DNA of 64,000 nt from Pseudoalteromonas sp. H105 (GTDB taxonomy: Bacteria; Pseudomonadota; Gammaproteobacteria; Enterobacterales; Alteromonadaceae). The stretch's first letter is position 1, and every line of letters starts with the position of its first letter. Shown here piece by piece: positions 39,021 to 50,177 of this stretch. The stretch lies in the NCBI RefSeq assembly GCF_001469215.1, contig NZ_LOFH01000009.1:124001-188000 (forward strand). Direction: 5' to 3'. The notes under the pieces were generated by a model. That model made no database searches. It worked only from the letters and a program-made list of their open reading frames with translations, and was not told the DNA's origin. The position numbers and the translations under genes were made by a program.

Positions 39021-40603
39021 GATGTTACCCCTTGAATTGTTGCTTGTTCTTTTTGTTCAAGTTCAAAGTGATATTTACCTGTGTGCAGCGAACTTGGCCC
39101 GAGCTTTATAAACTTGAGCATTAACCAACCTTCGATAGCGGCTAAGCAAATATAAAAAATCACAAACGCAGTAATGGTGAAAAGTAAGTCATTCACAGTT
39201 AACGACGAGGTCGCTAAAAATGTCGGCAAGACCTCTGATATTGCCCAAGGCTGGCGGCCATACTCAGCAACAATCCAACCAAATTCAATGGCAATCCAAG
39301 GCAGAGGAATGCTCCAAACGGCCGCTTTGAGTAGCCAGCGTTTTTGTTCAATGACACGATGAGCGTTATAGTAGAAAGAAAGAACGAATACAACGAGCAT
39401 AATCATGCCGCAGCCAACCATAATTCTAAACGACCAAAACATAGGGCCAACCCGTGGAAAAGAGTCTTTCACTGCTTTTTGAATATGCTCCTCTGTTGCA
39501 TCCACCACGTTTGGGGTATAGCGTTTGAGCAATAAGCCATAACCTAGGTCATTTTTTAAAGTATCAAATTTGGCAATATTCGCAGGGGTATCTTCGCCAT
39601 TTCTCAATTTTTCAAGGTATTTATAGGCTATCATGCCGTTTCTAATACGGACTTCGTGTTTCTTTTCTAAATCGTTGATACCGATGACTTGCTCGTCCAA
39701 TGAACGAGTTGCAATAATACCTAATGCATACGGTATTTTAATTGCACCGTGGGTGACTTGTTCGTCTGAATCGGGAAAACCAAGTGCTGTAAATGCAGCA
39801 GGGGCTTCTTCGGTATGCCACTCGGCTTCAATGGTCGCCAATTTTACTTTTTGCACTTCACCGACTTCGTAGCCTGATTCATCACCCAGCAAAATGACGC
39901 ACAAGATTGATGCTAAACCAAAACCAGACGCAACTGAAAATGAACGTTTGGCGAATGCTAAATCGCGTCCTTTTAAAATATACCAGCTACTAATACCAAG
40001 GACGAACATGGATGCAGCAACATAACCTGCCGACACGGTGTGAATAAACTTAACTTGTGCAACGGGGTTAAATACAAGCTCAGCAAAACTGGTCATTTCC
40101 ATGCGCATTGTTTGATAATTAAATTCTGCACCGACTGGGTTTTGCATCCATCCATTCGCGACGAGTATCCAAAGTGCAGACAAGTTGGTGCCAATAGCCA
40201 TCAAGAACGTGACACCTAAATGCTGTCGTTTAGTTAGTCGTTGCCAACCAAGAAAAAACATGCCCACAAACGTCGACTCTAAAAAGAAAGCCATTAAGCC
40301 CTCAATTGCCAGTGGAGCACCAAATACATCGCCGACATAGTGTGAATAGTACGACCAATTGGTGCCAAACTCGAACTCCATGGTTAAGCCTGTAGCCACA
40401 CCAACCGCAAAGTTAATCCCAAATAATTTACCCCAGAATTTAGTCATGTCTCGGTATATTTCACGGCCAGTCATTACATACACCGACTCCATGATCACTA
40501 AAATCCACGTCATGCCTAATGTTAAGGGGACGAAGATAAAGTGAAAGAGGGCGGTGATCGCAAATTGCAATCGCGATAGATCGACAAACGCTTCATCTAT
40601 CAT
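39017..40603 (-). CDS. cydA: Cytochrome bd ubiquinol oxidase subunit I
   Basis: A 528-residue haem-bearing subunit (E. coli 522). The N-terminal haem-ligand segment is ITALFHFIFVPLTLG (His21). Also present are EFGTNWSYYSHYVGDVFGAPLAIEG, a long quinol-binding loop (about residues 220-370), and the GRQPWAISEVLPTF motif. The length puts it in the long-Q-loop subfamily. AAGGAG lies five bases before the ATG. It is first gene of a complete cydA-B-X-D-C operon. Confidence 0.96.
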   Translation of the reverse strand: MIDEAFVDLSRLQFAITALFHFIFVPLTLGMTWILVIMESVYVMTGREIYRDMTKFWGKLFGINFAVGVATGLTMEFEFGTNWSYYSHYVGDVFGAPLAIEGLMAFFLESTFVGMFFLGWQRLTKRQHLGVTFLMAIGTNLSALWILVANGWMQNPVGAEFNYQTMRMEMTSFAELVFNPVAQVKFIHTVSAGYVAASMFVLGISSWYILKGRDLAFAKRSFSVASGFGLASILCVILLGDESGYEVGEVQKVKLATIEAEWHTEEAPAAFTALGFPDSDEQVTHGAIKIPYALGIIATRSLDEQVIGINDLEKKHEVRIRNGMIAYKYLEKLRNGEDTPANIAKFDTLKNDLGYGLLLKRYTPNVVDATEEHIQKAVKDSFPRVGPMFWSFRIMVGCGMIMLVVFVLSFYYNAHRVIEQKRWLLKAAVWSIPLPWIAIEFGWIVAEYGRQPWAISEVLPTFLATSSLTVNDLLFTITAFVIFYICLAAIEGWLMLKFIKLGPSSLHTGKYHFELEQKEQATIQGVTS

Positions 40604-40667
40604 GTGTGCTCCTTAAAAAGTGAGTAGCTTGTGTATTTATGTTTCAGAAATTACTGAAAGTTTAATT

Positions 40668-40696
40668 ATTGTTCATTAAAAAACAATCGTTGTCAA
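40668..40696 (-). promoter_or_regulatory. Candidate promoter of the cydABXDC operon
   Basis: On the minus strand a perfect TTGACA (complement of 40691-40696) is followed after 17 bases by AACAAT (complement of 40668-40673), a 4/6 match to the -10. It lies about 65 bases upstream of cydA. Oxygen control by ArcA or FNR would be expected for this operon, but no clear FNR box was seen. Confidence 0.4.
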
Positions 40697-40765
40697 CATA
40701 TATTAGAAAAACTTAATATATAATAGACGCTATTTCACATTTATAAAAATACACATTCGTTTAGC

Positions 40766-41071
40766 GTCTGTTGACCTTTTAAGGTTAAGTTTGCAGCAGT
40801 CTGTTTGGTCTTTCGGCAACGCTGCACCTATGTGGTGTGGTTATTCCCCATAAATAGTCGATAATTCAGCATCAATGGCAAACAGGCGCTGTCTTTCGTG
40901 TTTTGCCTAGGGGCGATTTACTCTTTGTTGCTACCATGGATGATGGTAAGGGGCGTGAGCAGGAGGCTCAAGCTTTGCTCGGTTTTGCTTGGCCCACTAG
41001 GTTACACACCTCGTGCCGCGATTAAATCGCCCCTAGTTTGAACAAATCTCAATCCGCAAAGGTCAGCAGAC
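40766..41071. repeat. Nested inverted-repeat element between cydA and lpxB
   Basis: The 306-base segment is bounded by GTCTGTTGACCTTT (40766-40779) and AAAGGTCAGCAGAC (41058-41071), inverted with one mismatch. Inside is a perfect 14-bp inverted repeat, CTAGGGGCGATTTA (40907-40920) and TAAATCGCCCCTAG (41033-41046). Smaller hairpins such as TGCAGC/GCTGCA (40792-40826) are also present. No open frame of note. It could be a MITE-like element or a structured RNA. It occupies most of the 571-base gap between cydA and lpxB; the rest (40604-40765, 41072-41174) is AT-rich promoter-like sequence. Confidence 0.65.
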
Positions 41072-41174
41072 CCTAGGTACCTATATAAAATGGTGCCCTT
41101 AAACGTTTATTGAAATCTTAAAACACGGTAAACTGCTTACATGTTCCTTTGAGCCACATGCGAAATAAATTTAC

Positions 41175-42332
41175 ATGAATAATGAGACGCAGCCATTGCG
41201 AATAGCTATTGTTGTTGGAGAGCTTTCAGGTGATATCCTAGGCGAGGGCTTAATCAATGCGTTAAAAAAGCGTTTTCCCAATGCCATTTTTGAAGGGATT
41301 GCAGGGCCTAAAATGCAGGCGCAGGGATGTAAAAGCCTATTTGATATGGAAGACCTTGCCGTTATGGGCTTGGTTGAAGTGTTAGGACGTTTACCTCGAT
41401 TATTAAAGATTCGTAAACAACTCATTCAGCACCTACTCGATAACCCGCCAGATATATACATTGGTATTGATGCACCGGATTTTAATCTGCGTATTGAAAA
41501 GCCTTTAAAAGATGCCGGTATTAAAACCGTACAGTATGTTAGCCCGTCAGTGTGGGCGTGGCGTGAAAAACGTATTCATAAAATCAGTGCCGCAACCAAT
41601 ATGGTGCTTGCTCTACTGCCATTTGAAAAAGCTTTTTATGATAAGCACAACGTTCCTTGCACTTTTGTAGGTCATACACTTGCTGATGACATTGCATTCG
41701 AACATGACGACAGTGCTGCCCGTTTACAGCTTGGTTTAAGTAATGATGATAAAGTATTGGCATTGTTACCCGGTAGTCGTGGTTCAGAAGTCGGTTTATT
41801 AAGTGAGACCTATATTCAAACAGCAGCCGAGTTACAAGCTAAAAACCCTCACTTGAAAATTGTTGTGCCTTTGGTAAATGAAAAACGAAAAGCGCAATTT
41901 AGTGAAATTTTAGCAGCCACCGCACCCTCGCTTAAAATACAGCTGCTTGATGGGCAATCTAACCTTGCGATGCAAGCCGCAGATGCTATTTTGATAGCCT
42001 CAGGTACGGCGACATTAGAGGGCATGTTGTATAAGAAACCCATGGTCGTCGGGTATAAAATTAAACCGATGAGTTATTGGATATTTAAAACATTATTCAC
42101 TTTTAATATTAAATATTTTTCTTTACCTAACTTATTGGCCGATGAAGAACTCGTCCCTGAATTTATGCAAAAAGACTGCAATGTTCAAAACTTAACACAG
42201 GCTCTTGATCCCATGCTCAACGGCGACAATCGTGAATTAAAAGCGCGCTTTTTAGCCATTCATCAGCAAATACGTTTAAATGCCAGCGAGCAAGCCGCGG
42301 CGGCAGTAGCGGAGTTACTAAATGCAAATTGA
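41175..42332 (+). CDS. lpxB: Lipid-A-disaccharide synthase
   Basis: A 385-residue glycosyltransferase (E. coli 382) that joins UDP-2,3-diacyl-GlcN and lipid X to make the lipid A disaccharide. Family motifs: [55 protein letters not shown] and [12 protein letters not shown]. It lacks the usual direct neighbour lpxA, which is 7 kb away on the other side of the cyd operon. It overlaps rnhB by 11 bases. Confidence 0.96.
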   Translation: MNNETQPLRIAIVVGELSGDILGEGLINALKKRFPNAIFEGIAGPKMQAQGCKSLFDMEDLAVMGLVEVLGRLPRLLKIRKQLIQHLLDNPPDIYIGIDAPDFNLRIEKPLKDAGIKTVQYVSPSVWAWREKRIHKISAATNMVLALLPFEKAFYDKHNVPCTFVGHTLADDIAFEHDDSAARLQLGLSNDDKVLALLPGSRGSEVGLLSETYIQTAAELQAKNPHLKIVVPLVNEKRKAQFSEILAATAPSLKIQLLDGQSNLAMQAADAILIASGTATLEGMLYKKPMVVGYKIKPMSYWIFKTLFTFNIKYFSLPNLLADEELVPEFMQKDCNVQNLTQALDPMLNGDNRELKARFLAIHQQIRLNASEQAAAAVAELLNAN

Positions 42333-42918
42333 ACGACCTAACCTAACCTTTATCGCCGGTGTTGATGAAGTTGGCCGTGGCCCATTGGTTGGTGACGTAG
42401 TTACCGCAGCGGTAATACTGGATCCAAGTAAACCCATAGATGGACTTGCAGATTCAAAAAAGCTGACTGATAAGAAACGCCAAGCACTCGCTATTGAGAT
42501 AAAAGAAAAAGCACTGTGTTGGTCAATAGGGCGGTGTAGCCCTATTGAAATCGATGAGCTTAATATTTTACATGCAACCATGCTGGCAATGAGCCGTGCT
42601 GTTGAAGGCTTGACTATCACGCCTGAGTTTGTGTTTGTTGATGGGAATCGACTACCTAACCTAAACATGCCAGCACAAGCCGTGGTAAAGGGCGATAGCC
42701 TTGTAGCTGAAATTTCAGCAGCCTCTATATTAGCCAAAGTAGCGCGTGACGATGAAATGGTTGAGCTTGATAAGCGTTACCCTCAATACGGGTTTGCTGG
42801 GCATAAGGGTTACCCTACCAAAGCTCATTTTGCGGCACTTGAGCAATACGGTGCAATAGATGAACATCGTAAAAGTTTTAAACCAGTACAACGTGTACTG
42901 GCCATGCAGGAGCAATAA
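42322..42918 (+). CDS. rnhB: Ribonuclease HII
   Basis: A 198-residue RNase H type 2 (E. coli 198). It nicks at ribonucleotides in DNA and removes RNA-DNA hybrids. The catalytic motif [13 protein letters not shown] carries Asp15 and Glu16, with further acidic residues in VFVDGNRLP and [11 protein letters not shown]. It is translationally coupled: it starts within lpxB and its stop overlaps the dnaE ATG (TAATG). Confidence 0.96.
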   Translation: MQIERPNLTFIAGVDEVGRGPLVGDVVTAAVILDPSKPIDGLADSKKLTDKKRQALAIEIKEKALCWSIGRCSPIEIDELNILHATMLAMSRAVEGLTITPEFVFVDGNRLPNLNMPAQAVVKGDSLVAEISAASILAKVARDDEMVELDKRYPQYGFAGHKGYPTKAHFAALEQYGAIDEHRKSFKPVQRVLAMQEQ

Positions 42919-45900
42919 TGGCAGCGCCAGATTTTGTACATTTACGCGTTCATTCTGACTTTTCAATGGTGGATGGTTTAGCTAAAACCAAACCGATTGT
43001 TGCTAAAGCACAAGAATTACAATTACCTGCATTGGCTATTACAGACCAAATGAACTTATGTGGTTTAGTGCGTTTTTATGATACTGCACATAACGCAGGC
43101 ATAAAACCAATTGTCGGTGCTGATTTTTGGTTGCATAGCCCAGAATTTCCTGAAGAGCCGTGCCGACTTGTTCTCTTAGCGAAAGATAATACAGGGTATA
43201 AAAACCTCACCTTATTAATCTCCAAGGCATATCAGCGCGGGCATTTATTTCATCGTCCAGTGATTGAGCGTGATTGGTTGGTGGAGCACAAAGAAGGCCT
43301 TATTTTGCTCTCTGGTGCGAAAGATGGTGATTTAGGTAAAGCGCTTTTAAAAGGTAATGTGGGGACAATTGAATCAGTTGTTAGCTTTTACAAGCAGCAT
43401 TTTAGCGACCATTACTACATTGAGCTTATTCGTACTCTACGTACACAAGAAGAAGAATACCTGCATTTAGCTGTAGAGCTTGCCGAAGCTGAACAGTTAC
43501 CTGTTGTTGCAACGAATGAAGTGGTATTTCTAAAACCTGAAAATTTTGAAGCGCATGAAATACGCGTTGCTATTTTTGATGGCTATACCCTGGATGATAA
43601 ACGTCGCCCGAAACGCTTTTCAGAAGAGCAATACCTCAAAACGCCACAGCAGATGGCTGATCTGTTTAGTGATATTCCAGAAGCGTTACATAACAGTGTC
43701 GAAATAGCGAAGCGTTGTAATGTCACAGTGCAACTGGGCACATATTTTTTACCAGATTATCCCACTGGCTCATTAAACATTGAAGACTTCTTAGTTAAAG
43801 TATCGCAAGATGGTTTAGAAGAACGACTGCAGTTTTTATTTCCAGATGAAAATGACCGCAAAGAAAAGCGAGTCGAGTACGATGAGCGTTTGAAAATAGA
43901 GCTCGACGTTATTAACCAAATGGGTTTCCCTGGTTACTTCTTGATCGTAATGGAATTTATTCAGTGGAGTAAGGATAACAATATCCCTGTTGGGCCTGGA
44001 CGTGGTTCAGGTGCGGGTTCACTGGTCGCTTATGCACTTAAAATCACCGATCTTGATCCGCTCGAGTTTGACCTACTTTTCGAACGCTTCTTAAACCCTG
44101 AACGTATTTCAATGCCGGATTTCGATGTCGATTTTTGCATGGATAGGCGTGATGAAGTTATAGATCATGTATCAGCCCTATACGGGCGTGATGCGGTATC
44201 GCAGATCATTACGTTTGGTACCATGGCAGCGAAAGCCGTAATACGAGATGTAGGGCGTGTACTTGGCCATCCATATGGTTTTGTTGACCGGATTTCAAAA
44301 CTAATACCCGGCGATCCGGGCATGACACTAGCTAAAGCCTTTGATGTTGAACCGCGTTTGCAAGAAGCTTACGATGGCGACTCTGAAGTTAAAGATCTCA
44401 TCGACATGTGTCGTATTCTTGAAGGGTGTACACGTAACGCTGGTAAACACGCGGGTGGTGTTGTTATTTCGCCAACCACCATTACTGATTTTGCGGCACT
44501 TTATTGTGATGATGAGGGTAAATTTCCAGTTACCCAGTTTGATAAAAATGACGTTGAAACTGCAGGTCTAGTTAAGTTTGACTTCTTGGGTTTGCGAACG
44601 CTCACTATTTTACAGTGGGCAATTGACATGACCAATGAGCGGTTAACGCGTGAAGGCAAAGAATCGGTTGATATTAATGCGATCCCACTGGATGACAGAA
44701 AGAGTATCGAATTACTTCTGCGTGCAGAGACAACCGCGGTGTTCCAGCTAGAATCTCGGGGTATGAAAGATTTGATCAGGCGGCTAAAACCTGACTGCTT
44801 TGAAGATATGATTGCATTGGTGGCCTTGTTTCGTCCTGGTCCTCTTCAATCGGGCATGGTTGATAACTTTATCGACCGAAAGCTCGGCCGCGAAGAAATA
44901 TCATACCCAGACGCACAATACCAACATGAAAGTTTAAAGCCTATTCTCGAACCCACTTACGGCATAATCTTGTATCAAGAGCAGGTAATGCAAATCGCTC
45001 AGGTATTGGCGGGTTATACGCTTGGCGGGGCGGATATGCTTCGTCGTGCAATGGGTAAGAAAAAGCCAGAAGAAATGGCTAAGCAACGTTCGACATTTGA
45101 AGATGGCGCAAGAAATAACGGCATTGACGGCGAACTAGCTATTAAAATCTTCGATTTGGTAGAGAAGTTCGCAGGTTATGGTTTTAATAAATCGCACTCT
45201 GCAGCCTATGCACTAGTGTCGTACCAAACGTTATGGATGAAAACCCATTACCCTGCTGAGTTTATGGCCGCGGTTATGTCGGCGGATATGGATAACACCG
45301 ATAAAATCGTAATTTTGGTGGATGAATGTGAAAACATGAAACTCACCTTATTACCGCCTGATGTAAACGCGGGGGAGTTTAAGTTTACTGTAAATAAGCA
45401 AGGCGAAATTGTTTACGGCATAGGGGCTATTAAAGGCGTAGGTGAAGCACCGGTTGATGCAATTTTAGAGGCGCGCAGTGAAGGTGGGCCGTTCAAAGAC
45501 TTATTTGATTTTTGCGCCCGAGTTGACTTAAAGCGTTTAAATAAACGAGTCACAGAGAAGTTAATTTACGCCGGGGCATTGGATCAACTTGGTCCAGATA
45601 AAAGCCAACCTGGGCGCGCAATACTATTAGCGAGCCTTAAAGATGCGATGCGCGCCGCTGATCAACATAATAAAGCGGAGTCTCTTGGTCAAACGGATTT
45701 GTTTGGGCTACTTGCCACAGAGCCAGATGAAGTAGAGCAGGCGTTTATAAAAGCCACCCCATTGACTGATAACCAATGGTTAGACGGTGAAAAAGAAACG
45801 CTGGGCCTTTATTTAACAGGTCACCCGATTAACCAATATCGCAGAGAGCTTAAGCATTACACCACAGGCCGTTTAGTGGACTTACAGCCAACTAATCGTG

Positions 45901-46409
45901 ATGTCCAATCAACGGCTGCAGGCCTTGTTATTGCAGCCCGTACATTAGTAAATAAGAAGGGAAATCGTTGGGGGCTTATAACTTTAGATGACAAGAGTGC
46001 CCGTATTGATGTACGCTTATTCCCAGAACAGTTTGAAATGTACCAAGATATGCTGCAAATCAACAATATCTTGGTAATATCTGGACAGGTCAGCTTTGAT
46101 AACTTCTCCGGTGGCATTACAATGACCGCTAGAGACATATGCACCATAGCTCAAGCGCGCGAAAAGCGTATAAAAGCGATTAAAATGACGCTGAACATGG
46201 TGCAAATCGAGGCGAACTTCTTCGATAATTTACAAAAAGTACTTGAACCTTATAAGTTTGGTACATGTCCAATTAGGGTTTTCTATCAACGTCCAGATGC
46301 GTTGGCTGAATTAACCCTAGGTACAGAATGGTGTGTTACGCCTAGCGATGACTTAATTCATAAGTTATCGCTGATGGCGGCGCAAGATGTAGAACTAGAA
46401 TTTAACTAA
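42918..46409 (+). CDS. dnaE: DNA polymerase III subunit alpha
   Basis: An 1163-residue replicative polymerase (E. coli 1160). An N-terminal PHP domain ([15 protein letters not shown]) is followed by the palm domain with PDFDVDF, giving catalytic Asp401 and Asp403 at the same positions as E. coli. Further motifs are [14 protein letters not shown] and [26 protein letters not shown], then the beta-binding region and OB fold ([24 protein letters not shown]). It is within the lpxB-rnhB-dnaE-accA operon. Confidence 0.98.
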   Translation: MAAPDFVHLRVHSDFSMVDGLAKTKPIVAKAQELQLPALAITDQMNLCGLVRFYDTAHNAGIKPIVGADFWLHSPEFPEEPCRLVLLAKDNTGYKNLTLLISKAYQRGHLFHRPVIERDWLVEHKEGLILLSGAKDGDLGKALLKGNVGTIESVVSFYKQHFSDHYYIELIRTLRTQEEEYLHLAVELAEAEQLPVVATNEVVFLKPENFEAHEIRVAIFDGYTLDDKRRPKRFSEEQYLKTPQQMADLFSDIPEALHNSVEIAKRCNVTVQLGTYFLPDYPTGSLNIEDFLVKVSQDGLEERLQFLFPDENDRKEKRVEYDERLKIELDVINQMGFPGYFLIVMEFIQWSKDNNIPVGPGRGSGAGSLVAYALKITDLDPLEFDLLFERFLNPERISMPDFDVDFCMDRRDEVIDHVSALYGRDAVSQIITFGTMAAKAVIRDVGRVLGHPYGFVDRISKLIPGDPGMTLAKAFDVEPRLQEAYDGDSEVKDLIDMCRILEGCTRNAGKHAGGVVISPTTITDFAALYCDDEGKFPVTQFDKNDVETAGLVKFDFLGLRTLTILQWAIDMTNERLTREGKESVDINAIPLDDRKSIELLLRAETTAVFQLESRGMKDLIRRLKPDCFEDMIALVALFRPGPLQSGMVDNFIDRKLGREEISYPDAQYQHESLKPILEPTYGIILYQEQVMQIAQVLAGYTLGGADMLRRAMGKKKPEEMAKQRSTFEDGARNNGIDGELAIKIFDLVEKFAGYGFNKSHSAAYALVSYQTLWMKTHYPAEFMAAVMSADMDNTDKIVILVDECENMKLTLLPPDVNAGEFKFTVNKQGEIVYGIGAIKGVGEAPVDAILEARSEGGPFKDLFDFCARVDLKRLNKRVTEKLIYAGALDQLGPDKSQPGRAILLASLKDAMRAADQHNKAESLGQTDLFGLLATEPDEVEQAFIKATPLTDNQWLDGEKETLGLYLTGHPINQYRRELKHYTTGRLVDLQPTNRDVQSTAAGLVIAARTLVNKKGNRWGLITLDDKSARIDVRLFPEQFEMYQDMLQINNILVISGQVSFDNFSGGITMTARDICTIAQAREKRIKAIKMTLNMVQIEANFFDNLQKVLEPYKFGTCPIRVFYQRPDALAELTLGTEWCVTPSDDLIHKLSLMAAQDVELEFN

Positions 46410-46425
46410 TTAGGTAGTTTAGAGC

Positions 46426-47382
46426 ATGAGCCTCAATTATCTTGATTTTGAGCTTCCGATCGCAGAATTAGAAGCAAAAATTGAAGAGTTACAAAATATA
46501 AGCCGCGCTGGCGAATTAGACCTTGAGTTAGAAGAGGAAGTCAGCCGATTAAAAGAGAAAAGTGCCCAACAAAAAGAGGAAATATTCTCTAAGTTAGGTG
46601 CTTGGCAGGTTTCTCAGTTAGCCCGTCATCCGTTGCGTCCTTATACTCGAGATTATATCGAGCGTATTTTTACGGAATTTGATGAACTAGCCGGTGATCG
46701 TACTTTTGCAAATGACCCCGCGATTCTTGGCGGTGTTGCGCGATTTGAAGGCCAACCAGTGATGGTTATCGGTCAACAAAAAGGCCGTGATACAGCTGAA
46801 AAAATTAAGCGTAATTTTGGTATGCCAAAGCCAGAAGGTTACCGTAAAGCACTTCGCTTAATGGAAATGGCTGAGCGTTTTAAAATGCCTATCATGACCT
46901 TTATCGATACGCCGGGTGCATACCCAGGTGTTGGTGCTGAAGAGCGTGGTCAATCAGAAGCTATTGCACGTAACTTAAAAGTAATGGCTGCACTTAAGGT
47001 GCCAACTATTTGTACGGTTATTGGTGAAGGTGGTTCGGGTGGTGCATTAGCGATTGGTGTTGGCGACCGCGTTAACATGTTGCAATACAGTACTTACTCT
47101 GTGATTTCACCTGAAGGGTGTGCGTCAATTCTTTGGAAAAGTGCTGATAAAGCGCCACTCGCTGCAGAAGCGATGGGTGTAACAGCAGCACGTGTTAAAG
47201 AGCTTGATTTGATCAACAGCTTAGTTGAAGAGCCTTTAGGTGGTGCACATCGTAATTACGATGCAATGGCACGTAACCTTAAAAACCAACTAAAACGTGA
47301 CCTTGCAGACCTACAAGCGTTATCGCTTGATGAAATGCTTGATCAACGTTATAAACGTTTGATGTCGTTTGGTTATTGCTAA
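46426..47382 (+). CDS. accA: Acetyl-CoA carboxylase carboxyltransferase subunit alpha
   Basis: A 318-residue subunit (E. coli 319) of the heterotetrameric carboxyltransferase that makes malonyl-CoA for fatty-acid synthesis. Motifs: [14 protein letters not shown] at the N terminus, [50 protein letters not shown] and [15 protein letters not shown]. It follows dnaE by 16 bases and ends at a strong terminator. Confidence 0.97.
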   Translation: MSLNYLDFELPIAELEAKIEELQNISRAGELDLELEEEVSRLKEKSAQQKEEIFSKLGAWQVSQLARHPLRPYTRDYIERIFTEFDELAGDRTFANDPAILGGVARFEGQPVMVIGQQKGRDTAEKIKRNFGMPKPEGYRKALRLMEMAERFKMPIMTFIDTPGAYPGVGAEERGQSEAIARNLKVMAALKVPTICTVIGEGGSGGALAIGVGDRVNMLQYSTYSVISPEGCASILWKSADKAPLAAEAMGVTAARVKELDLINSLVEEPLGGAHRNYDAMARNLKNQLKRDLADLQALSLDEMLDQRYKRLMSFGYC

Positions 47383-47403
47383 AATAATCTGAATGATAAA
47401 AAG

Positions 47404-47425
47404 AAGCCGCTTTAGCGGCTTTTTT
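47404..47425 (+). terminator. Terminator after accA
   Basis: AAGCCGC (47404-47410), TTTA loop, GCGGCTT (47415-47421), then a T-run. It ends the lpxB-rnhB-dnaE-accA transcript 21 bases after the accA stop. Confidence 0.92.
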
Positions 47426-47481
47426 GTTTTAAACTGTTTGTCAGCTAGATGCTAATCAATTATTACTTTGCGGTTTAATAC

Positions 47482-48795
47482 ATGCATTCAACACCTTTAT
47501 ATCAACAAGTAAAAAATACCCTTACTCCGTTTGTCGATGATAACCAAACATCGTTTACAGTCGCACTCTCTGGTGGAGTGGATTCGGTGGTGTTATTGCA
47601 TGTCATGCATGAAATGAAACGTGAAATACCCACACTTCAACTGAAAGCTGTTTACGTGAATCACGGGTTAAGTCATTATGCCGATGATTGGCAGCAGTTC
47701 TGTGCTAAGTTGTGCCTGCAACTAAACGTGCCATTCCACGCAGCATCTGTGGTTATTGAGCAACGTTCACGCACTAGTTTAGAAGCGCAAGCTCGTGATG
47801 CGCGCTATTTAGCGTTAGATAAATACAGTGCCAAGGGCAGTGTTATTTTATTGGGCCAGCATTTGAATGATCAGCTTGAGACTTTTTTACTGCGCCTTAA
47901 GCGTGGCTCAGGTTTAAAGGGGTTAGCGTCTATGCGACAAACCCGCATACTCAAAAGCGGTCGTGTTTGCTTTAGGCCCCTACTTAATATTACACGTTCA
48001 GTAATCGAGTCATTTGCAAAAGCGTTTTCGCTTGAACATATTACTGATGATTCAAATACCGATGAACGTTTTGATCGTAATTTTATTCGTCAAAAAGTTG
48101 TGCCTGTTTTATCGGATAAATTTACAGGTTTTGAAAAAAGCGCATCACGCAGCATTTCGCTACTGCAGCAGCAGCAAGATTTACTTGATGAATATATTCA
48201 GCAAGATTTAGCTCAATGCCAAAATGAATCTCAGGGTTTAAGCTGTAATGAGCTTGCTATTTACAATGCTGCGCGCCGAGCAAATGTATTGCGCGCATGG
48301 CTTGAGCAATTTACGACCTTAATGCCATCACAAAAACAGACCGAGCAAATACTAAACCAAGGTATGAATGCGCAACTCGATGCTCAGTTAACAATACAAT
48401 TAAAAGAAGGACGCATACATCGTCATCAAGGCTTTTTGTATTTTGTAATGCTGACAGAGCAACCACCACTAGTTGTAACAGCACAATCCGATAACACGTT
48501 TATCCTTAGTAATGGTAGGAGTATCATTTTTAGCAAAGGCAAAGGGATAAGACCTCCGCATGGCGATGAGTGTGTCACAGTGAAATTTGATTGCCCAAAG
48601 GCGAAAATTAAACCGTTAAATAAGCCGGGTCACAATACGCTAAAGCATTGGTTTAAAGACGCTAAAGTCGCACCTTGGTTGCGTGCAAATGTGCCTCTGG
48701 TTTTTTATAATGATGAATTAGTTCAAGTTGTAGGGTTGTTCGTTAGTGCAAAACATGCATCAGATGATGGTGTTTTTTGGGAGATTGATAGATGA
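47482..48795 (+). CDS. tilS: tRNA(Ile)-lysidine synthetase
   Basis: A 437-residue enzyme (E. coli 432) that converts C34 of the CAU anticodon of tRNA-Ile2 to lysidine. The N-terminal ATP-pyrophosphatase loop is SGGVDS at residues 30-35. Family motifs include YVNHGLSHYADDW, GQHLNDQLETFLLRLKRGSGLKGLASM and DDSNTDERFDRNFIR. The C-terminal TilS domains include LKHWFKDAKVAPWLRANVPLVF. It follows accA, as in E. coli, with its own terminator-separated transcript. The stop overlaps the next gene by four bases. Confidence 0.95.
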   Translation: MHSTPLYQQVKNTLTPFVDDNQTSFTVALSGGVDSVVLLHVMHEMKREIPTLQLKAVYVNHGLSHYADDWQQFCAKLCLQLNVPFHAASVVIEQRSRTSLEAQARDARYLALDKYSAKGSVILLGQHLNDQLETFLLRLKRGSGLKGLASMRQTRILKSGRVCFRPLLNITRSVIESFAKAFSLEHITDDSNTDERFDRNFIRQKVVPVLSDKFTGFEKSASRSISLLQQQQDLLDEYIQQDLAQCQNESQGLSCNELAIYNAARRANVLRAWLEQFTTLMPSQKQTEQILNQGMNAQLDAQLTIQLKEGRIHRHQGFLYFVMLTEQPPLVVTAQSDNTFILSNGRSIIFSKGKGIRPPHGDECVTVKFDCPKAKIKPLNKPGHNTLKHWFKDAKVAPWLRANVPLVFYNDELVQVVGLFVSAKHASDDGVFWEIDR

Positions 48796-49130
48796 ATTCA
48801 CAACCGCATGTCGGTTTATCGTTAGTTAATAAAGCGCCTTTAGGCCTGTTAGTTACAGCGCTAATAGCGGTGATTGCGCACTTAGTTTTTGAACCAAATG
48901 TACTGACCTTATTATACTCGTTCGTGGGTGGTTTAGTCTGTGGAATGACCTTGATTGCTTACTGGTTGGGAAGGGGGGGAGCCTTTTTTATTATTGGTGT
49001 AAGTATTCCTCTTGTTTTAATCGTACTCACGCCCTTGGCGACAATGGCCGCTTTACTTTATTTGATTAGTGGTTTCTTCTTTGGGTTTTGTTTTTCGCTG
49101 TTGATTTATAAGTTAATGAGTAAGCGATAA
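48792..49130 (+). CDS. Small membrane protein of unknown function
   Basis: A 112-residue hydrophobic protein with four predicted transmembrane segments (about 17-34, 37-57, 63-82 and 84-107), e.g. GLVCGMTLIAYWLGRGGAFFIIG. It begins in a 4-base ATGA overlap with tilS, so it is very probably translated with it. I do not recognise the family; the topology resembles many small Alteromonadales membrane proteins. Function unknown. Confidence 0.7.
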   Translation: MNSQPHVGLSLVNKAPLGLLVTALIAVIAHLVFEPNVLTLLYSFVGGLVCGMTLIAYWLGRGGAFFIIGVSIPLVLIVLTPLATMAALLYLISGFFFGFCFSLLIYKLMSKR

Positions 49131-49164
49131 TAGGTTGCGCCACAAGGGGAGGCGCAACACATGT

Positions 49165-50061
49165 TTAGTAAGCTCTAGCGCAGTTTCGTCCAGAGGCTTT
49201 TGCTTTATAGAGCCCCTTGTCTGCGCGAGAGAAAACCTCATCTTCACAGTCATGACTATTTACCAATGTGTAACCAATACTCGTCGTCACTTGGTATTTA
49301 GACATGATATTCGATTCTTCAACTAGGCGCATAATACGCTGGGCGATTACTTTATTTGTAATAAACTCAGGATCGTCTATCAAAATGGCAAATTCATCAC
49401 CACCAAACCTGAAGACACAATCAGTGCCGCGTATACTTGTTTGCAGAACAGCTGAAAACTCTTTTAATACGTCATCACCTATTTTGTGACCGAAGTTGTC
49501 ATTTACCTGCTTAAAGTTGTCTAGATCCAGCAACATTAAACTAAATGAACGATGTTGACGGCGGCAGCGTTCAAGTTTTTCAAATAATATGTCGTTAAAT
49601 TGGCTGCGGTTGTTTAAGCCAGTTAACGTATCTTTTGTTGCGAGTTTCAACACTCGGCTATACATGATTGCATTTCTCAGCGGGTACACCAATGCATTGT
49701 GTAACCCTGTGAGTTTCGCATTAATGTTTCCTGAAAGCGGGTATTGGCTAAAGTAGATCAACTGCCCTAAGTGCTCGTTATTTATATCTAAGTCAAACGA
49801 GTACGGTGGGGTTGAGTTATCGCTTTGAGTAACCTGTGTCACCCCTTGAGATGACTGAAATTGCAAACCCGAAAAATTAATAATCTGCTTTGCATAGTCG
49901 GCGTAAATATTGAGTATTTCATCGATATTTAAAGTCGTTTGTAGTTTTGAGACTAAACTATGAATTGCTGCAGGCTCATTGTTACGGTAATGCTCTGCCG
50001 AAAATGGCAAAAATTCGCCACGTGCAGAAACCCGTTGTGTCAAAATATGGACGTTTTCCAC
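49165..50061 (-). CDS. Diguanylate cyclase (GGDEF)
   Basis: A 298-residue protein with an N-terminal domain of about 135 residues that looks GAF-like (SKLQTTLNIDEILNIYADYAKQIINFSGLQ) and a C-terminal GGDEF domain. The active site is intact: RFGGDEF with GGDEF at 220-224. An inhibitory RxxD site (RGTD, 211-214) lies five residues upstream, so product feedback is expected. It should make c-di-GMP from two GTP. No transmembrane segment, so cytoplasmic. Convergent with the tilS unit. Confidence 0.93.
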   Translation of the reverse strand: MENVHILTQRVSARGEFLPFSAEHYRNNEPAAIHSLVSKLQTTLNIDEILNIYADYAKQIINFSGLQFQSSQGVTQVTQSDNSTPPYSFDLDINNEHLGQLIYFSQYPLSGNINAKLTGLHNALVYPLRNAIMYSRVLKLATKDTLTGLNNRSQFNDILFEKLERCRRQHRSFSLMLLDLDNFKQVNDNFGHKIGDDVLKEFSAVLQTSIRGTDCVFRFGGDEFAILIDDPEFITNKVIAQRIMRLVEESNIMSKYQVTTSIGYTLVNSHDCEDEVFSRADKGLYKAKASGRNCARAY

Positions 50062-50177
50062 TAAATCTCCCCCCTCGGAGTGTGTTGTTAATTAGTTAAA
50101 GCGATTTCTATGCCACAATTTCAAAGTGGCTGAAAAACAGATAGTTGCTATAGTTAAATTAATGAGGTGGTAAAACT

